From CAKSHC01 sp045595395 (GTDB lineage: Bacteria > Bacillota > Clostridia > Oscillospirales > UMGS1783), in NCBI GenBank assembly GCA_045595395.1, contig JAZOAH010000016.1:1-64000 (forward strand): a DNA stretch of 64,000 nt, in the 5' to 3' direction. Position numbers and translations under genes: made by a program. Of this stretch, positions 8,302 to 17,994 are shown one piece after another. The notes beneath the pieces were generated by a model, which worked only from the letters and a program-made list of their open reading frames with translations, was not told where the DNA came from and did no database searches. Position 1 is the first letter of the stretch. Every line of letters starts with the position of its first letter.

Positions 8302-10125
8302 TTACTGCATTTCACACATAAAAGCATAGCGCCCCAGTCGCATCATGTCATCACACTCGTCCACTCCATGCGCTAATATGATTTTACCCTTTTTAGGTAT
8401 GCTAATCTCATTTCCGATATTGACTGTTGCGCTACAGGAAACACCATCCCATGTACGGACCACGGTTATGCACCCCGGCGCATTCACCTTAACAGAAATA
8501 TCACCACGCCTAATCACATCGTAACGATTTCGCAGCGAAACAAGCATTTTGACAAAATCATATATATCATTATTCTTGAGCGCATCCCAGTCAAAGTAAC
8601 CTCGGCAAAACGGATCGCAAAGCCCTTCGCTTCCGATCTCATCACCATAGTAAATGCTGGGCATTCCAGGAAGTATGAACTGCAGAAAAGCCGCACAAAA
8701 ATAACGCTTTACCGCCTCTTCCCGCTCACTCTCTTCCATGCGATATTTCGCACATTCATCCTTATTTTCCGGCACCGGTTTAGGTGAGAGCAACGACAAT
8801 ATCCTCGGCGTATCATGAGTGGACAGCATATTCATCAAAAGATGCAAAACCTGCGGAGGATAGTTTTCAGCAATTTCCATGACGGTACGACAAAATCCGT
8901 TACCATCATCCTTGCCGGTAACATAGTCTAAAATGGCTGTCCGGAACGGATAATTCATAACCGAGTCCAGTTCGCCGTCGGTAAAATATCTCCTTCGTTG
9001 GCCGTAACTGATCTTATTGGAAGCATCCTCCCAAACCTCACCGATCAGTAAGGCATTCGGTTTAATTTGTTTTAATCGTGCGCGAAGCTCAGCAATAAAA
9101 GAATCGGGTAGTTCATCCGCAACATCCAACCGAAATCCGTCCGCACCGGCACGCAGCCAATGGGCAATAACACTATCTTCATCTCCAATGATATATTGGC
9201 GATACTGTTCATCCGTTTCTTTGACGCATGGCAGTGTCTTGATTCCCCACCATGAGGTATATTTTTCAGGGTATTCTTGAAAATCATACCAGGACCGATA
9301 AGGTGAATCGGGATTTTTAAGCACATCTTGAAAATAGATGCTGTTGCTTCCGGTATGTGAAAAGACACCATCAAGAATGATCTTCATGCCACGGCGGTGC
9401 GCCATACGGCTCAGCCGCGAAAAATCCTCTTCTGTACCAAGGAGTTCATCGATCTTCTTATAGTCAGCCGTATCATAGCGATGGTTTGACCAAGCCTTAA
9501 AAATGGGGTTTAAATAAAGAATTTTCACCCCTAAATCGGCCAAATAATCAAGTTTTTCGGCAATTCCACGTAAATTTCCGCCAAAAAAATCGCAATTTTG
9601 AACCTCTCCATGCTCATCAGGGCGATATTCAGGCGTGTCCTTTTTATTGGCGTGAATCCAAAATGGCTCTATCTTTCCCTTTGTATCACATACGCCTTTT
9701 GCATAAAAACGATCGGGAAATATCTGATACATAACCGCACCCGAACAATCCTCCGGCACGTTAAAGGTGGCGGGAATACAGGATAACTGCCAACAATCGC
9801 CCGCCTCCATATTGGTTTGATCATAATCCTGCCTGTAAAGGGAAAATACTTCTCGCTCAGTCGTGATCCGAAAATAATAGAAATATAATCCTCTTGCTGC
9901 CAAGGCAAATCGGCAGGAATAAATATTATAATCCCCATTTTCTCCGCTATGCTTCATAGAAAAAACGGCATGCTCCGTACCATCCTCACGGTTAAAGATC
10001 AGGCGCACGGAAACGGTTTTGCATGACTTAGGGATATGAATGTTGATATTGCAACTTTGCCCTTCGGTAAGAGTACCGAAGGGCGTTTTAAATTGCTGAT
10101 TTTTACTATCATAAAGAATGCGCAT
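8302..10125 (-). CDS. Alpha-amylase family (GH13) enzyme, cyclomaltodextrinase/neopullulanase-like
   Basis: Intracellular glycoside hydrolase acting on alpha-glucans, probably oligosaccharides or limit dextrins released from glycogen. 607 residues: N-terminal beta-sandwich (~1-110) as in GH13 neopullulanase-type enzymes, then the barrel with DGVFSHTG (region II-like), GFRLDVADE (nucleophile Asp), LIGEVWED (acid/base Glu) and LSTHDTPR (third acidic residue), and a short C-terminal beta domain. No signal peptide. Its ATG at 10125 overlaps the glgP stop (TAATG), so it is the last gene of the glg operon and translationally coupled. It could serve as a debranching-type partner of the phosphorylase. 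Exact specificity cannot be fixed. Confidence 0.85.
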   Translation of the reverse strand: MRILYDSKNQQFKTPFGTLTEGQSCNINIHIPKSCKTVSVRLIFNREDGTEHAVFSMKHSGENGDYNIYSCRFALAARGLYFYYFRITTEREVFSLYRQDYDQTNMEAGDCWQLSCIPATFNVPEDCSGAVMYQIFPDRFYAKGVCDTKGKIEPFWIHANKKDTPEYRPDEHGEVQNCDFFGGNLRGIAEKLDYLADLGVKILYLNPIFKAWSNHRYDTADYKKIDELLGTEEDFSRLSRMAHRRGMKIILDGVFSHTGSNSIYFQDVLKNPDSPYRSWYDFQEYPEKYTSWWGIKTLPCVKETDEQYRQYIIGDEDSVIAHWLRAGADGFRLDVADELPDSFIAELRARLKQIKPNALLIGEVWEDASNKISYGQRRRYFTDGELDSVMNYPFRTAILDYVTGKDDGNGFCRTVMEIAENYPPQVLHLLMNMLSTHDTPRILSLLSPKPVPENKDECAKYRMEESEREEAVKRYFCAAFLQFILPGMPSIYYGDEIGSEGLCDPFCRGYFDWDALKNNDIYDFVKMLVSLRNRYDVIRRGDISVKVNAPGCITVVRTWDGVSCSATVNIGNEISIPKKGKIILAHGVDECDDMMRLGRYAFMCEMQ

Positions 10126-12533
10126 TATTTCATCTTCCAGATGTTATTTGCATACTCCAGCACGGCTCGATCAGCCGAAAAAATACCGGCCTTAGCGATA
10201 TTATACAGTGACATACGCATGAATTTTTCCTTGTTGAGATAGGTTTCCCCTACCTCACGCTGAGCCCTGGCATAATCCGTGAAATCGGCCAGCGTCATAT
10301 ATTGATCGGCGACACCAAAACGATTGGTCAGCAGTGAAGCCACAATATCATCAAAACGCTTACCCAGTACGCCGGAAGTGAGCATATTGATCACCGACTG
10401 TAACTGAGGATCGGCCGCCAAATAATCCTGCGGAGAATAACCTTTGCTCCACAAGGCATTGACCTGATCGACATCCATACCAAACAGGAACATATTTTCT
10501 CTGCCAACCTGTTCACAAATCTCAACATTAGCGCCATCAAGCGTACCAAGAGTCACAGCGCCGTTGATCATCAGCTTCATGTTGCCGGTACCGGATGCCT
10601 CCTTGCCGGCAATCGAGATCTGTTCCGATATCTCAGCGGCAGGAATAATAAGCTCTGCAAGAGAAACTCGATAGTCCTCCAAGAATACAACCTTGATCTT
10701 ATCGCGCGTGATGGGATCAGTGTTGAGAAGATCGGAAACAGCCGAGATCAGGCTAATGATCTGTTTCGCCAGATCATAGCCAGCCGAGGCCTTAGCTCCG
10801 AAAATATAGGTGCGAGGAACAAATTCCTCATTCGGATGATTCTTGATATGCTGATACATATACAGAATCTGCAGCACATTCAACAACTGACGCTTATACT
10901 CATGCAAACGCTTAATCTGGATATCAAAGATCGAATTGGGGTCAACATTAACACCGTTCTTTTCAGCAATGTATGCCGCCAGTTTGCGCTTATTATTCTG
11001 CTTGATGCGAGCCAAATCATCAAGAACGGTTTTGTCATTCTGATATTTCAGCAGTTTCTCCAGGTTTGCGGCATCTTTTAAATAGCCGGGGCCGATCTTT
11101 TCACTCAAATAATCGGCAAGTTCCGGATTAGCCTGGCAGAGCCAACGACGATAGGCGATGCCGTTGGTAACATTGCAGAAACGGCTATTATCCATCACAT
11201 AATAATCATGGAAAATGCTATCGGTCAAAATCTGAGAGTGGAGTTTAGATACACCGTTGATGGTGTGGCAGCAGGCCAGGCACAAATTGGCCATGCGCAC
11301 CTCCCCATCACCGATCACCGCCATGTAATTGATCTTAGCCGGATCGTTGGGATAAAATTCGTTGAGCTGCTCAATCAGGCGGCGGTTGATCTCCTTGGTA
11401 ATAGTGTAGATGCGAGGCAGTTGCTCTTCAAAGAGCCACACACTCCAGCGCTCCAAGGCTTCGCTCATAACGGTGTGGTTGGTATAGGACAAGGTTTTCT
11501 GCGCAATACTCCAAGCATCATCCCAGGAATAACCATGCTCATCCATCAACAAACGCATCAACTCCGGCACACAGAGCGCAGGATGGGTATCATTGATGTG
11601 GATAGCAACATAATCGGACAGATTATCCAATGTACCATACTTTTTCAGATGCTTAGCAATAATACTCTGTAAAGATGCTGATACCAGCAGATATTGCTGT
11701 TTAAGGCGCAGACGCTTACCTTCAATATGATTATCAGCAGGATATAATACCTTAGAAATGACCTCAGCCATCGTATTTTGTTCCAGCGAGCGGACATATT
11801 CGCCTCTGGAGAAGGCAGGCATGTCAAAGGAGGGTAATTTTGCACTCCAGAGCACCAATTTATTGACAGCCTTGCAGTTATAACCGGAAATATACATGTC
11901 ATACGGCATAGCGGTTACGCTCTGATAATTGGTATGCGCAACACGGAACTGACCATTATCAAACCACTCATTGATCTTGCCGCCGAATTTCACTTCATAA
12001 CTCTCGTCAGCACGTGGCTGCAACCAAACCTCGCCACGCTCCAACCAGTTGTCCGGGAATTCCATCTGCCAACCGTCAATGATCTTCTGCTTAAAGATAC
12101 CAAATTCATAGCGAATAGAGAAACCGGTGGCCGGAAGATCTTCACCGGTCAAACTGTCCAAATAACAAGAGGCCAGTCGCCCCAATCCGCCGTTACCCAA
12201 TCCCGCATCGGGATCAAGATCATACAATGCTTCGATGTCAAACCCCTGGTCGGCAAGAACCTCACGAAAATCCTTTTCCACACCCAGGTTGTATAGGTTA
12301 TTACGAAGAGAGGTTCCGACAAGAAACTCCATGGACATATAATAGACTTGCTTCTGCCCCTTGCCCTTATAGGAATCCTTATATTCCTTACGCTTTTTTG
12401 CCAGCATTTCACGAAGCAGCGTACATACAACCTTATACGCCTGTTTATCAGTCGTTTCCTTCAGATTACAGGAAAAGAGTCTGGTTGATGTTTCATTGAT
12501 CTTGTTGAGTAATTCAGCCTTGTTTTTTTGCAT
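10125..12533 (-). CDS. glgP: Glycogen/maltodextrin phosphorylase
   Basis: PLP enzyme releasing glucose-1-phosphate from alpha-1,4-glucans. 802 residues, typical. Visible: N-terminal YYMSMEFLVG and GNGGLGRLASCYLDS active-site segments, IKRLHEYKRQ, and the PLP-binding EASGTGNMKLMINGA (Lys in GNMK) near residue 645. Start ATG at 12533 with AGGAGA upstream. Located between glgA and the GH13 gene in the same operon, giving synthesis and breakdown together in one transcript. Confidence 0.95.
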   Translation of the reverse strand: MQKNKAELLNKINETSTRLFSCNLKETTDKQAYKVVCTLLREMLAKKRKEYKDSYKGKGQKQVYYMSMEFLVGTSLRNNLYNLGVEKDFREVLADQGFDIEALYDLDPDAGLGNGGLGRLASCYLDSLTGEDLPATGFSIRYEFGIFKQKIIDGWQMEFPDNWLERGEVWLQPRADESYEVKFGGKINEWFDNGQFRVAHTNYQSVTAMPYDMYISGYNCKAVNKLVLWSAKLPSFDMPAFSRGEYVRSLEQNTMAEVISKVLYPADNHIEGKRLRLKQQYLLVSASLQSIIAKHLKKYGTLDNLSDYVAIHINDTHPALCVPELMRLLMDEHGYSWDDAWSIAQKTLSYTNHTVMSEALERWSVWLFEEQLPRIYTITKEINRRLIEQLNEFYPNDPAKINYMAVIGDGEVRMANLCLACCHTINGVSKLHSQILTDSIFHDYYVMDNSRFCNVTNGIAYRRWLCQANPELADYLSEKIGPGYLKDAANLEKLLKYQNDKTVLDDLARIKQNNKRKLAAYIAEKNGVNVDPNSIFDIQIKRLHEYKRQLLNVLQILYMYQHIKNHPNEEFVPRTYIFGAKASAGYDLAKQIISLISAVSDLLNTDPITRDKIKVVFLEDYRVSLAELIIPAAEISEQISIAGKEASGTGNMKLMINGAVTLGTLDGANVEICEQVGRENMFLFGMDVDQVNALWSKGYSPQDYLAADPQLQSVINMLTSGVLGKRFDDIVASLLTNRFGVADQYMTLADFTDYARAQREVGETYLNKEKFMRMSLYNIAKAGIFSADRAVLEYANNIWKMK

Positions 12534-12574
12534 GGTACTATGGGTCTCCTTTGGAAAATCAATATATCTTTAGT

Positions 12575-14014
12575 TTATGCGTGATCAATTAAGTCGGTGT
12601 AAAGCGCCATGTACTCACCAGCCGGCTTGCTCCATGACAGGTCTGCCGTCATGCCATTCCGGATCACCTTACGCCAAGCATCTTTATTGCCACCATAAAC
12701 AGACAAAGCACGACGAAGGGCGTCAAGCATATCTCCCCCATCAAAACTCTGGAAGGTAAAGCCAAAGCCGTCACCGGTCTCCGGATTAAATGGCAACACC
12801 GTATCTTTCAGTCCGCCCGTTTCATGGACGACGGGAATCGTTCCGTAGCGCATGGCGATCAACTGCGAAAGCCCACAGGGCTCGCTCTTAGACGGCATTA
12901 AATACAAATCGCTGGCCGCATAGATGCAGGATGCCAGTTTAGCAGAAAAACACAGATTCAGTGAAAACTTGTCCGCATGGCGATCGGCAATGGCACGTAG
13001 GCGCTCTTCGTATGCGGCATCCCCCGTACCAAGGATCACCAACTGGATATCCCATTGCATCAGATCCTCAGCGACTTGACACAAAATATCCAATCCCTTG
13101 TGCGAAACAAGTCGGGTCACCATGCCAATCATGGGCACATCATCACGTACCGGCAAGCCTAACTGTTCTTGCAGTTGTGACTTACATTTCGCCTTGCCGG
13201 ACAGATCGGAAACCGTGTAATTACATATCAGCGACGAATCGACTGCCGGATCATTCCCATCCACATCTATGCCGTTAATGATACCATGGATCTTAAATGC
13301 GTGATCGTCAATAATCGGTGACAGGCCATGGGCAAAATACGGATAACGGATCTCCTGCGCATAGGTGCGGGAGACCGTAGTCAAAGCATCGCAAGTAAGG
13401 ATAGCACCCTTCATAAAGTTAATACTGCCTTTATAAGTGAGGGTGTTTTCATAGGCTGACGAAAGCCCCAAAACATCACCCAGGAAATACGGATCTGCCC
13501 ACCCCTGATATTCAATATTATGGATGGTGAAGACAGTTTTAGCGCTGCCCAACGAGTCATGGTAGAAGGCGTGAAGCATGGTGGGAAGAAGAGCTGTTTG
13601 CCAATCATTGCAGTGAATGATATCGGGTACAATGTTCAGATAGAGTAACGCATCCAGAATGGCCTTTGAAAAAAAGGCAAAACGTTCACCGTCATCGTCA
13701 TGGCCGTAAATCCCGCCATCACGCTTAAAATATTGCTCATTATCCAGCAAATATACCTTTAGATTATCTTGATCGCTTTGCGCCTGATACAGCCCGACAT
13801 ATTGATGACGCCAGGACAGGTCGGTGTAATAATAACCGATATACTCAGCCGATATTGTCGCATTATCCTTTATTTTGCCATAATAAGGCAAAAAAAGCAA
13901 GACCTCATTATCAGAATAATTGGACAATGCTGCAGGAAGGGCCTGGGCAACATCGCCCAGGCCTCCCGTTTTCATGTAAGGAGCAGCCTCACTTGCTGCA
14001 AAAACAATTTTCAT
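12575..14014 (-). CDS. glgA: Glycogen synthase (ADP-glucose)
   Basis: GT5 transferase that elongates alpha-1,4-glucan from ADP-glucose. 479 residues. Key signatures: KTGGLGDVAQALP at residues ~16-28 (ADP-glucose Lys), HCNDWQTALLP, and the C-terminal MPSKSEPCGLSQLIAMRYG nucleotide-sugar site. The ATG at 14014 overlaps the glgD stop (ATGA), showing tight coupling with the two pyrophosphorylase genes. Confidence 0.95.
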   Translation of the reverse strand: MKIVFAASEAAPYMKTGGLGDVAQALPAALSNYSDNEVLLFLPYYGKIKDNATISAEYIGYYYTDLSWRHQYVGLYQAQSDQDNLKVYLLDNEQYFKRDGGIYGHDDDGERFAFFSKAILDALLYLNIVPDIIHCNDWQTALLPTMLHAFYHDSLGSAKTVFTIHNIEYQGWADPYFLGDVLGLSSAYENTLTYKGSINFMKGAILTCDALTTVSRTYAQEIRYPYFAHGLSPIIDDHAFKIHGIINGIDVDGNDPAVDSSLICNYTVSDLSGKAKCKSQLQEQLGLPVRDDVPMIGMVTRLVSHKGLDILCQVAEDLMQWDIQLVILGTGDAAYEERLRAIADRHADKFSLNLCFSAKLASCIYAASDLYLMPSKSEPCGLSQLIAMRYGTIPVVHETGGLKDTVLPFNPETGDGFGFTFQSFDGGDMLDALRRALSVYGGNKDAWRKVIRNGMTADLSWSKPAGEYMALYTDLIDHA

Positions 14015-15126
14015 ACAATTTCTCCCTTTTTGACAATCACGGGATGTTCCGGCGTACCGATGAGTGTGGCACCGTCAGTCACAGTCACATTTTTATCCAG
14101 GATCACACATTCCAATTTGGCATTCTTCCCGATTCGTGCACCCTGCATGACGATACTAGCACGGACTTCTGCCCCCTTGGCAATGATGACATCACGGAAG
14201 ATAATGCTGTTTGTTGCCGAACCATACATAGCACAACCATCGGCAATAATGCAATCCGATACTTTTGAGCCTTCCCCATAATAGGTTGGGATCTCATCCC
14301 TAACCTTAGTATATATCGGATATTCGTTATTGAAAAGACCTTTTCTCACATTTTCTTGCAAAAGTGCCATATTATTGGAGAAATAACTTCGAATATCCTC
14401 ATTTCGAAGAACGATTCCGTCAAACGGATAGACATCCAACTTAAGCGCATTTTCATTAAATTTCTTCTGCAGATAGTCACGTTCCAGATGGGCCATCCCT
14501 TTGGTATACGACTCTTCAATGGCATCCACCAACTTTTGGCGGCTGATGATAAACATGCCCATGCCGATCTGCGTGTCGGTACGTGCATAGGTATCGATCA
14601 TCATTTCGGTGACTCTGCCCCGTTTATTCGCCTTTACGATCAATGGATGCTTTTTCTTGGATTTGTCCTTTTTCGTCGTAGTTAAAATCGTAACATCACA
14701 GCCTGACTCCATGTGCTGTTTGATGGCCGGACGAAAATCAATATTACATAGCAAGGTTGAGTCACAGACAACCACATAATCATAATTGGGATTATTGATA
14801 AAATGCACAGCCGAATAGAGCGCTTCCAACTTTCCCTTGTAAATGCCGGTATTACCACTGGCAAAGGGCGGCAGGAAGACTACACCTTCGTTCTTACGAT
14901 TGAGATCCCAATCACTGCAAGAGCCGAGATGATCCATCAGCGAACGGTAGTTGTATTTGGTAATAACACCAATATTATATATGCCGGAGTTGGACAGATT
15001 GGACAATACGAAATCAATTTGGCGGTAACGGCCACCGAACGGCAACGATGCAACTGTTCTTTGGTTGGTCAGTTCACCTAAGGAACTATCATAAATATTC
15101 GAGAAAATAATACCCATTGCTTTCAT
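14011..15126 (-). CDS. glgD: GlgD, non-catalytic ADP-glucose pyrophosphorylase subunit
   Basis: Regulatory partner of GlgC in Bacillota. 371 residues with the nucleotidyltransferase fold and C-terminal left-handed helix repeats. The N-terminus reads MGIIFSNIYDSSLGELT, so the GGxGxRL pyrophosphorylase loop present in GlgC is lost, while the LPFGGRYRQIDFVLSN segment is kept. This pattern separates GlgD from GlgC. AAGGAGG lies before the ATG at 15126. It sits 13 bases after glgC and overlaps glgA. Confidence 0.92.
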   Translation of the reverse strand: MKAMGIIFSNIYDSSLGELTNQRTVASLPFGGRYRQIDFVLSNLSNSGIYNIGVITKYNYRSLMDHLGSCSDWDLNRKNEGVVFLPPFASGNTGIYKGKLEALYSAVHFINNPNYDYVVVCDSTLLCNIDFRPAIKQHMESGCDVTILTTTKKDKSKKKHPLIVKANKRGRVTEMMIDTYARTDTQIGMGMFIISRQKLVDAIEESYTKGMAHLERDYLQKKFNENALKLDVYPFDGIVLRNEDIRSYFSNNMALLQENVRKGLFNNEYPIYTKVRDEIPTYYGEGSKVSDCIIADGCAMYGSATNSIIFRDVIIAKGAEVRASIVMQGARIGKNAKLECVILDKNVTVTDGATLIGTPEHPVIVKKGEIV

Positions 15127-15139
15127 GTCGGCATCCTCC

Positions 15140-16330
15140 TTAATAGATTTCCTTGGGCAGCATGATCTTATTCTTTGCTACCTCTTTGTCTTTACCGACA
15201 ACGGCTATGCCCCATTTGTTCTTCTCATAAAACTCCGGATTGTCGCCGATACGAGCATTAGCATGAACGATGGCATCCTCACCAATGATCGCATAGCGAA
15301 CGATCGAATGGGTGCCGATCACGGCATTAGGCATGATCAAACTGTTGTGGATCTCTGCATCCTTTTCGACAACACAGCCGGTGGAAACGATGGAGTTATA
15401 TACTTTGCCGTACACGGTACTGCCCTCAGCAACATAGGAATTGACGATCTCCGCCCCGGGGGCAATATAGGAACTGGGGTGTGAATAGTTTCTGGCATAG
15501 ATGCGGTCTTCCGTATCCCGCAGATCTAACGCAGGATTTTCACCGAGAATATCCATATTCGACTGCCACAAACTCTCGATCGTACCGACATCTTTCCAGT
15601 ATCCCTCAAATCCGTAGGCGTACAGTTTATAGTTATCGGCAATCAGTTTGGGAATAATATTTTTACCGAAATCGTTGCTGGATTCGGGGTCCTCATTATC
15701 GGAAATCAGATATTTTTTGAGGACATCCCAACGGAACATATAGATACCCATACACGCCTTGGTGCTCTTAGGCTGCTTGGGCTTTTCTTCGAATTCGTAG
15801 ATCAATCCGTCTTCGTCAACATTCATAATGCCAAAGCGGGAGGCCTCTTCAATCGGCACATCCAGCACAGCGATGGTGCAGTCGGCTTTTTTCTTAACAT
15901 GCGCCTGCATCATGAGAGAATAATTCATTTTATAGATATGGTCGCCGGAAAGGATCAGTACATGAGTAGGCTGATAGCGATCAATAAAAGAAATATTCTG
16001 AAAAATTGCATTTGCTGTTCCCTTATACCACTCCGAACTGGCACTCTTAGAGTAAGGAGAAAGCACATGAATGCCACCGTTGGCACTGTTAAGCCCCCAC
16101 GGCATGCCATTTCCTATGTACTCATTGAGCTGTAACGGCTGATATTGTGTCAGGATACCGACCGTGTCGATACCGGAATTGACACAGTTGGACAGAGGAA
16201 AATCAATCAGTCGATATTTGCCGCCAAAAGGCACAGCAGGCTTGGCCGTATTCTCGGTCAGCACCATCAGTCGACTTCCTTGCCCCCCCGCCAGAATCAT
16301 CGCAACACATTCTTTTTTTCGGAAATACAT
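15140..16330 (-). CDS. glgC: Glucose-1-phosphate adenylyltransferase
   Basis: Makes ADP-glucose from glucose-1-phosphate and ATP, the committed step of glycogen synthesis. 396 residues with intact AMILAGGQGSRL loop, AKPAVPFGGKYRLIDFPLSN, ILSGDHIYKM catalytic Asp region and FEEKPKQPKS substrate site, followed by a C-terminal beta-helix. Start ATG at 16330 (MYFRKKEC) is preceded by AAGGAGG; a start ten codons upstream is possible but has no such site. First gene of glgC-D-A-P-amylase. No branching enzyme (glgB) lies in the cluster. Confidence 0.96.
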   Translation of the reverse strand: MYFRKKECVAMILAGGQGSRLMVLTENTAKPAVPFGGKYRLIDFPLSNCVNSGIDTVGILTQYQPLQLNEYIGNGMPWGLNSANGGIHVLSPYSKSASSEWYKGTANAIFQNISFIDRYQPTHVLILSGDHIYKMNYSLMMQAHVKKKADCTIAVLDVPIEEASRFGIMNVDEDGLIYEFEEKPKQPKSTKACMGIYMFRWDVLKKYLISDNEDPESSNDFGKNIIPKLIADNYKLYAYGFEGYWKDVGTIESLWQSNMDILGENPALDLRDTEDRIYARNYSHPSSYIAPGAEIVNSYVAEGSTVYGKVYNSIVSTGCVVEKDAEIHNSLIMPNAVIGTHSIVRYAIIGEDAIVHANARIGDNPEFYEKNKWGIAVVGKDKEVAKNKIMLPKEIY

Positions 16331-16376
16331 GAAACAGGCCTCCTTAGTTATAGGGTACAATAAATTTATTGTTAAT

Positions 16377-16382
16377 ATTATA
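16377..16382 (-). promoter_or_regulatory. Candidate -10 box of the glg operon
   Basis: TATAAT on the minus strand 46 bases before the glgC start. No good -35 box is seen at 16-18 bases (only TAGAAT-like), so an activator or extended upstream element may be needed. Confidence 0.4.
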
Positions 16383-16455
16383 TCATCAATAATAATGTAA
16401 TTCTACATATTCTTGAAATTTTCTTTACATTTGCGGTAATTTTTGCACATTTTAC

Positions 16456-16487
16456 CAAAAATGACAGTTCACCCGTTGTCATTTTTG
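16456..16487. promoter_or_regulatory. Inverted repeat, candidate operator between glgC and malQ
   Basis: Perfect 11-base arms CAAAAATGACA (16456-16466) and TGTCATTTTTG (16477-16487) with a 10-base spacer. The right arm covers the -35 box of the malQ promoter. A dimeric repressor site is the simplest reading; the regulator is unknown. Confidence 0.6.
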
Positions 16488-16504
16488 ACGTATTAGTATA
16501 TGAT
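16476..16504 (+). promoter_or_regulatory. Promoter of malQ
   Basis: TTGTCA (16476-16481), 17-base spacer, TATGAT (16499-16504), 29 bases before the malQ ATG. Confidence 0.75.
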
Positions 16505-16533
16505 AACAGTAGTTTATTCATAGAGGTGATACC

Positions 16534-17955
16534 ATGAAGCGACAAAGCGGCGTCTTACTGCCGGTTTCGGCATTGCCCGGTCCATTTGGGTGCGGAACTT
16601 TCGGCGCAACTGCCTATGATTGGATCGACTACCTACAAAAGGGCGGCTTTTCCTGCTGGCAGGTGCTTCCGTTTGGCATACCGGACACGCACAACTCTCC
16701 CTATATGCCCTACTCTTCTTTTGCGGGCAATCCAAATTTTATTGACCCATCCGCCCTTTATGCGCAAGGATTGGTAACCAAGAAAGAGTTGGATGAGCAA
16801 AAGATCAACGATCCGTATCTGTGTCAATTTGATGCCCTAAGAAGCAAACGATATGATTTTCTCAAGAAAGCGGCACAACGATTCTCGGATCGCAACTTGG
16901 TAGTGAAGTTCTGTGACAAAAATCCTCATATTGCTGCCGCCTGCCGATTCCTCGCCCTTAAAGCTGCCAATCATAATACACCCTGGCGTGAATGGACAGC
17001 GACAACACCATTGGACGATAACCTGTGGACCTGGCAGTTTATTCAATATGAATTTCACCGACAGTGGAATCTCGTCCACGATTATGCCACACAAAAAGGC
17101 ATTCGAATCATTGGGGACCTCCCCTTCTATGTAGCCTATGACAGCAGTGATGTTTGGGCAACCCCCGAGCAATTTCAACTTGATCCGAAACTCAATCCAT
17201 CTTGCGTTTCGGGCGTCCCGCCGGATTATTTCTCTGAAGATGGGCAATTATGGGGCAACCCATTATATAATTGGGACTACATGAAAAAGGACGGGTTTTC
17301 CTGGTGGAAAGACCGCCTGTCCTATATGCTTGCGCTGTTTGACGGCGTACGTATTGATCATTTTCGAGCCATCAGCGACTACTGGAGTGTACCGGCTACT
17401 GCCAAAACCGCTAAAGAGGGCTGCTGGAAGGCCGGACCGGGTAAAGATCTGATTGATGCCTTTGCACCTCTGGCCAAAGATAAGTTGATCTTAGCCGAAA
17501 ATCTCGGTATGATCGATCAAAACACACAGGATTTGTTGACGTACAGCGGATATCCCGGCATGGCGGTATTCCAATTTGGCTTTGACGGCGATCCGGCCAA
17601 CATTCACTTACCTCACAATTATACAGAAAATCTTGTAGCCTACACCGGTACGCATGACAATAACACGCTACTTGGCTTTTTGTGGGAATTAGACGATGCG
17701 ACACGAAAGACCGTTCTGGAATATGTAGGCTCTCCGAGTGATGGTTGCTCTGCCATACGAAGCGCTTTGCTGATGAGCCACGCCGGCATGGTGATATTCC
17801 CGATCCAAGATCTGCTCGCCTACGGCGCTGACACTCGCATTAACACACCCGGGCGCGCTGTCGGCAACTGGGCATACCGCATCACTCAAGAACAGCTTGA
17901 CCGTGTTGACTGGCCGCTGTTTGATCGCCTTAATAGAATATATGCCCGCAAGTGA
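16534..17955 (+). CDS. malQ: 4-alpha-glucanotransferase (amylomaltase)
   Basis: GH77 disproportionating enzyme that moves alpha-1,4-glucan segments between oligosaccharides, recycling short maltodextrins left by the phosphorylase. 473 residues. Visible: SPYMPYSSFAGNP (N-terminal substrate loop), GDLPFYVAYDSSDVW, GVRIDHFRAISDYW (catalytic Asp), LILAENLGMI (acid/base Glu) and TGTHDNNT (third acidic position). ATG at 16534 with GAGGTG upstream. Divergent from the glg operon across a 200-base control region carrying an inverted repeat. Confidence 0.95.
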   Translation: MKRQSGVLLPVSALPGPFGCGTFGATAYDWIDYLQKGGFSCWQVLPFGIPDTHNSPYMPYSSFAGNPNFIDPSALYAQGLVTKKELDEQKINDPYLCQFDALRSKRYDFLKKAAQRFSDRNLVVKFCDKNPHIAAACRFLALKAANHNTPWREWTATTPLDDNLWTWQFIQYEFHRQWNLVHDYATQKGIRIIGDLPFYVAYDSSDVWATPEQFQLDPKLNPSCVSGVPPDYFSEDGQLWGNPLYNWDYMKKDGFSWWKDRLSYMLALFDGVRIDHFRAISDYWSVPATAKTAKEGCWKAGPGKDLIDAFAPLAKDKLILAENLGMIDQNTQDLLTYSGYPGMAVFQFGFDGDPANIHLPHNYTENLVAYTGTHDNNTLLGFLWELDDATRKTVLEYVGSPSDGCSAIRSALLMSHAGMVIFPIQDLLAYGADTRINTPGRAVGNWAYRITQEQLDRVDWPLFDRLNRIYARK

Positions 17956-17964
17956 AATAAATGT

Positions 17965-17994
17965 AAAAATTCCGAGGAATATCCTCGGAATTTT
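17965..17994. terminator. Bidirectional terminator between malQ and the lipid operon
   Basis: Arms AAAATTCCGAGG/CCTCGGAATTTT with an AATAT loop and A/T runs on both sides; it serves malQ on the plus strand and overlaps the stop of the LRAT-type gene on the minus strand. Confidence 0.8.
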
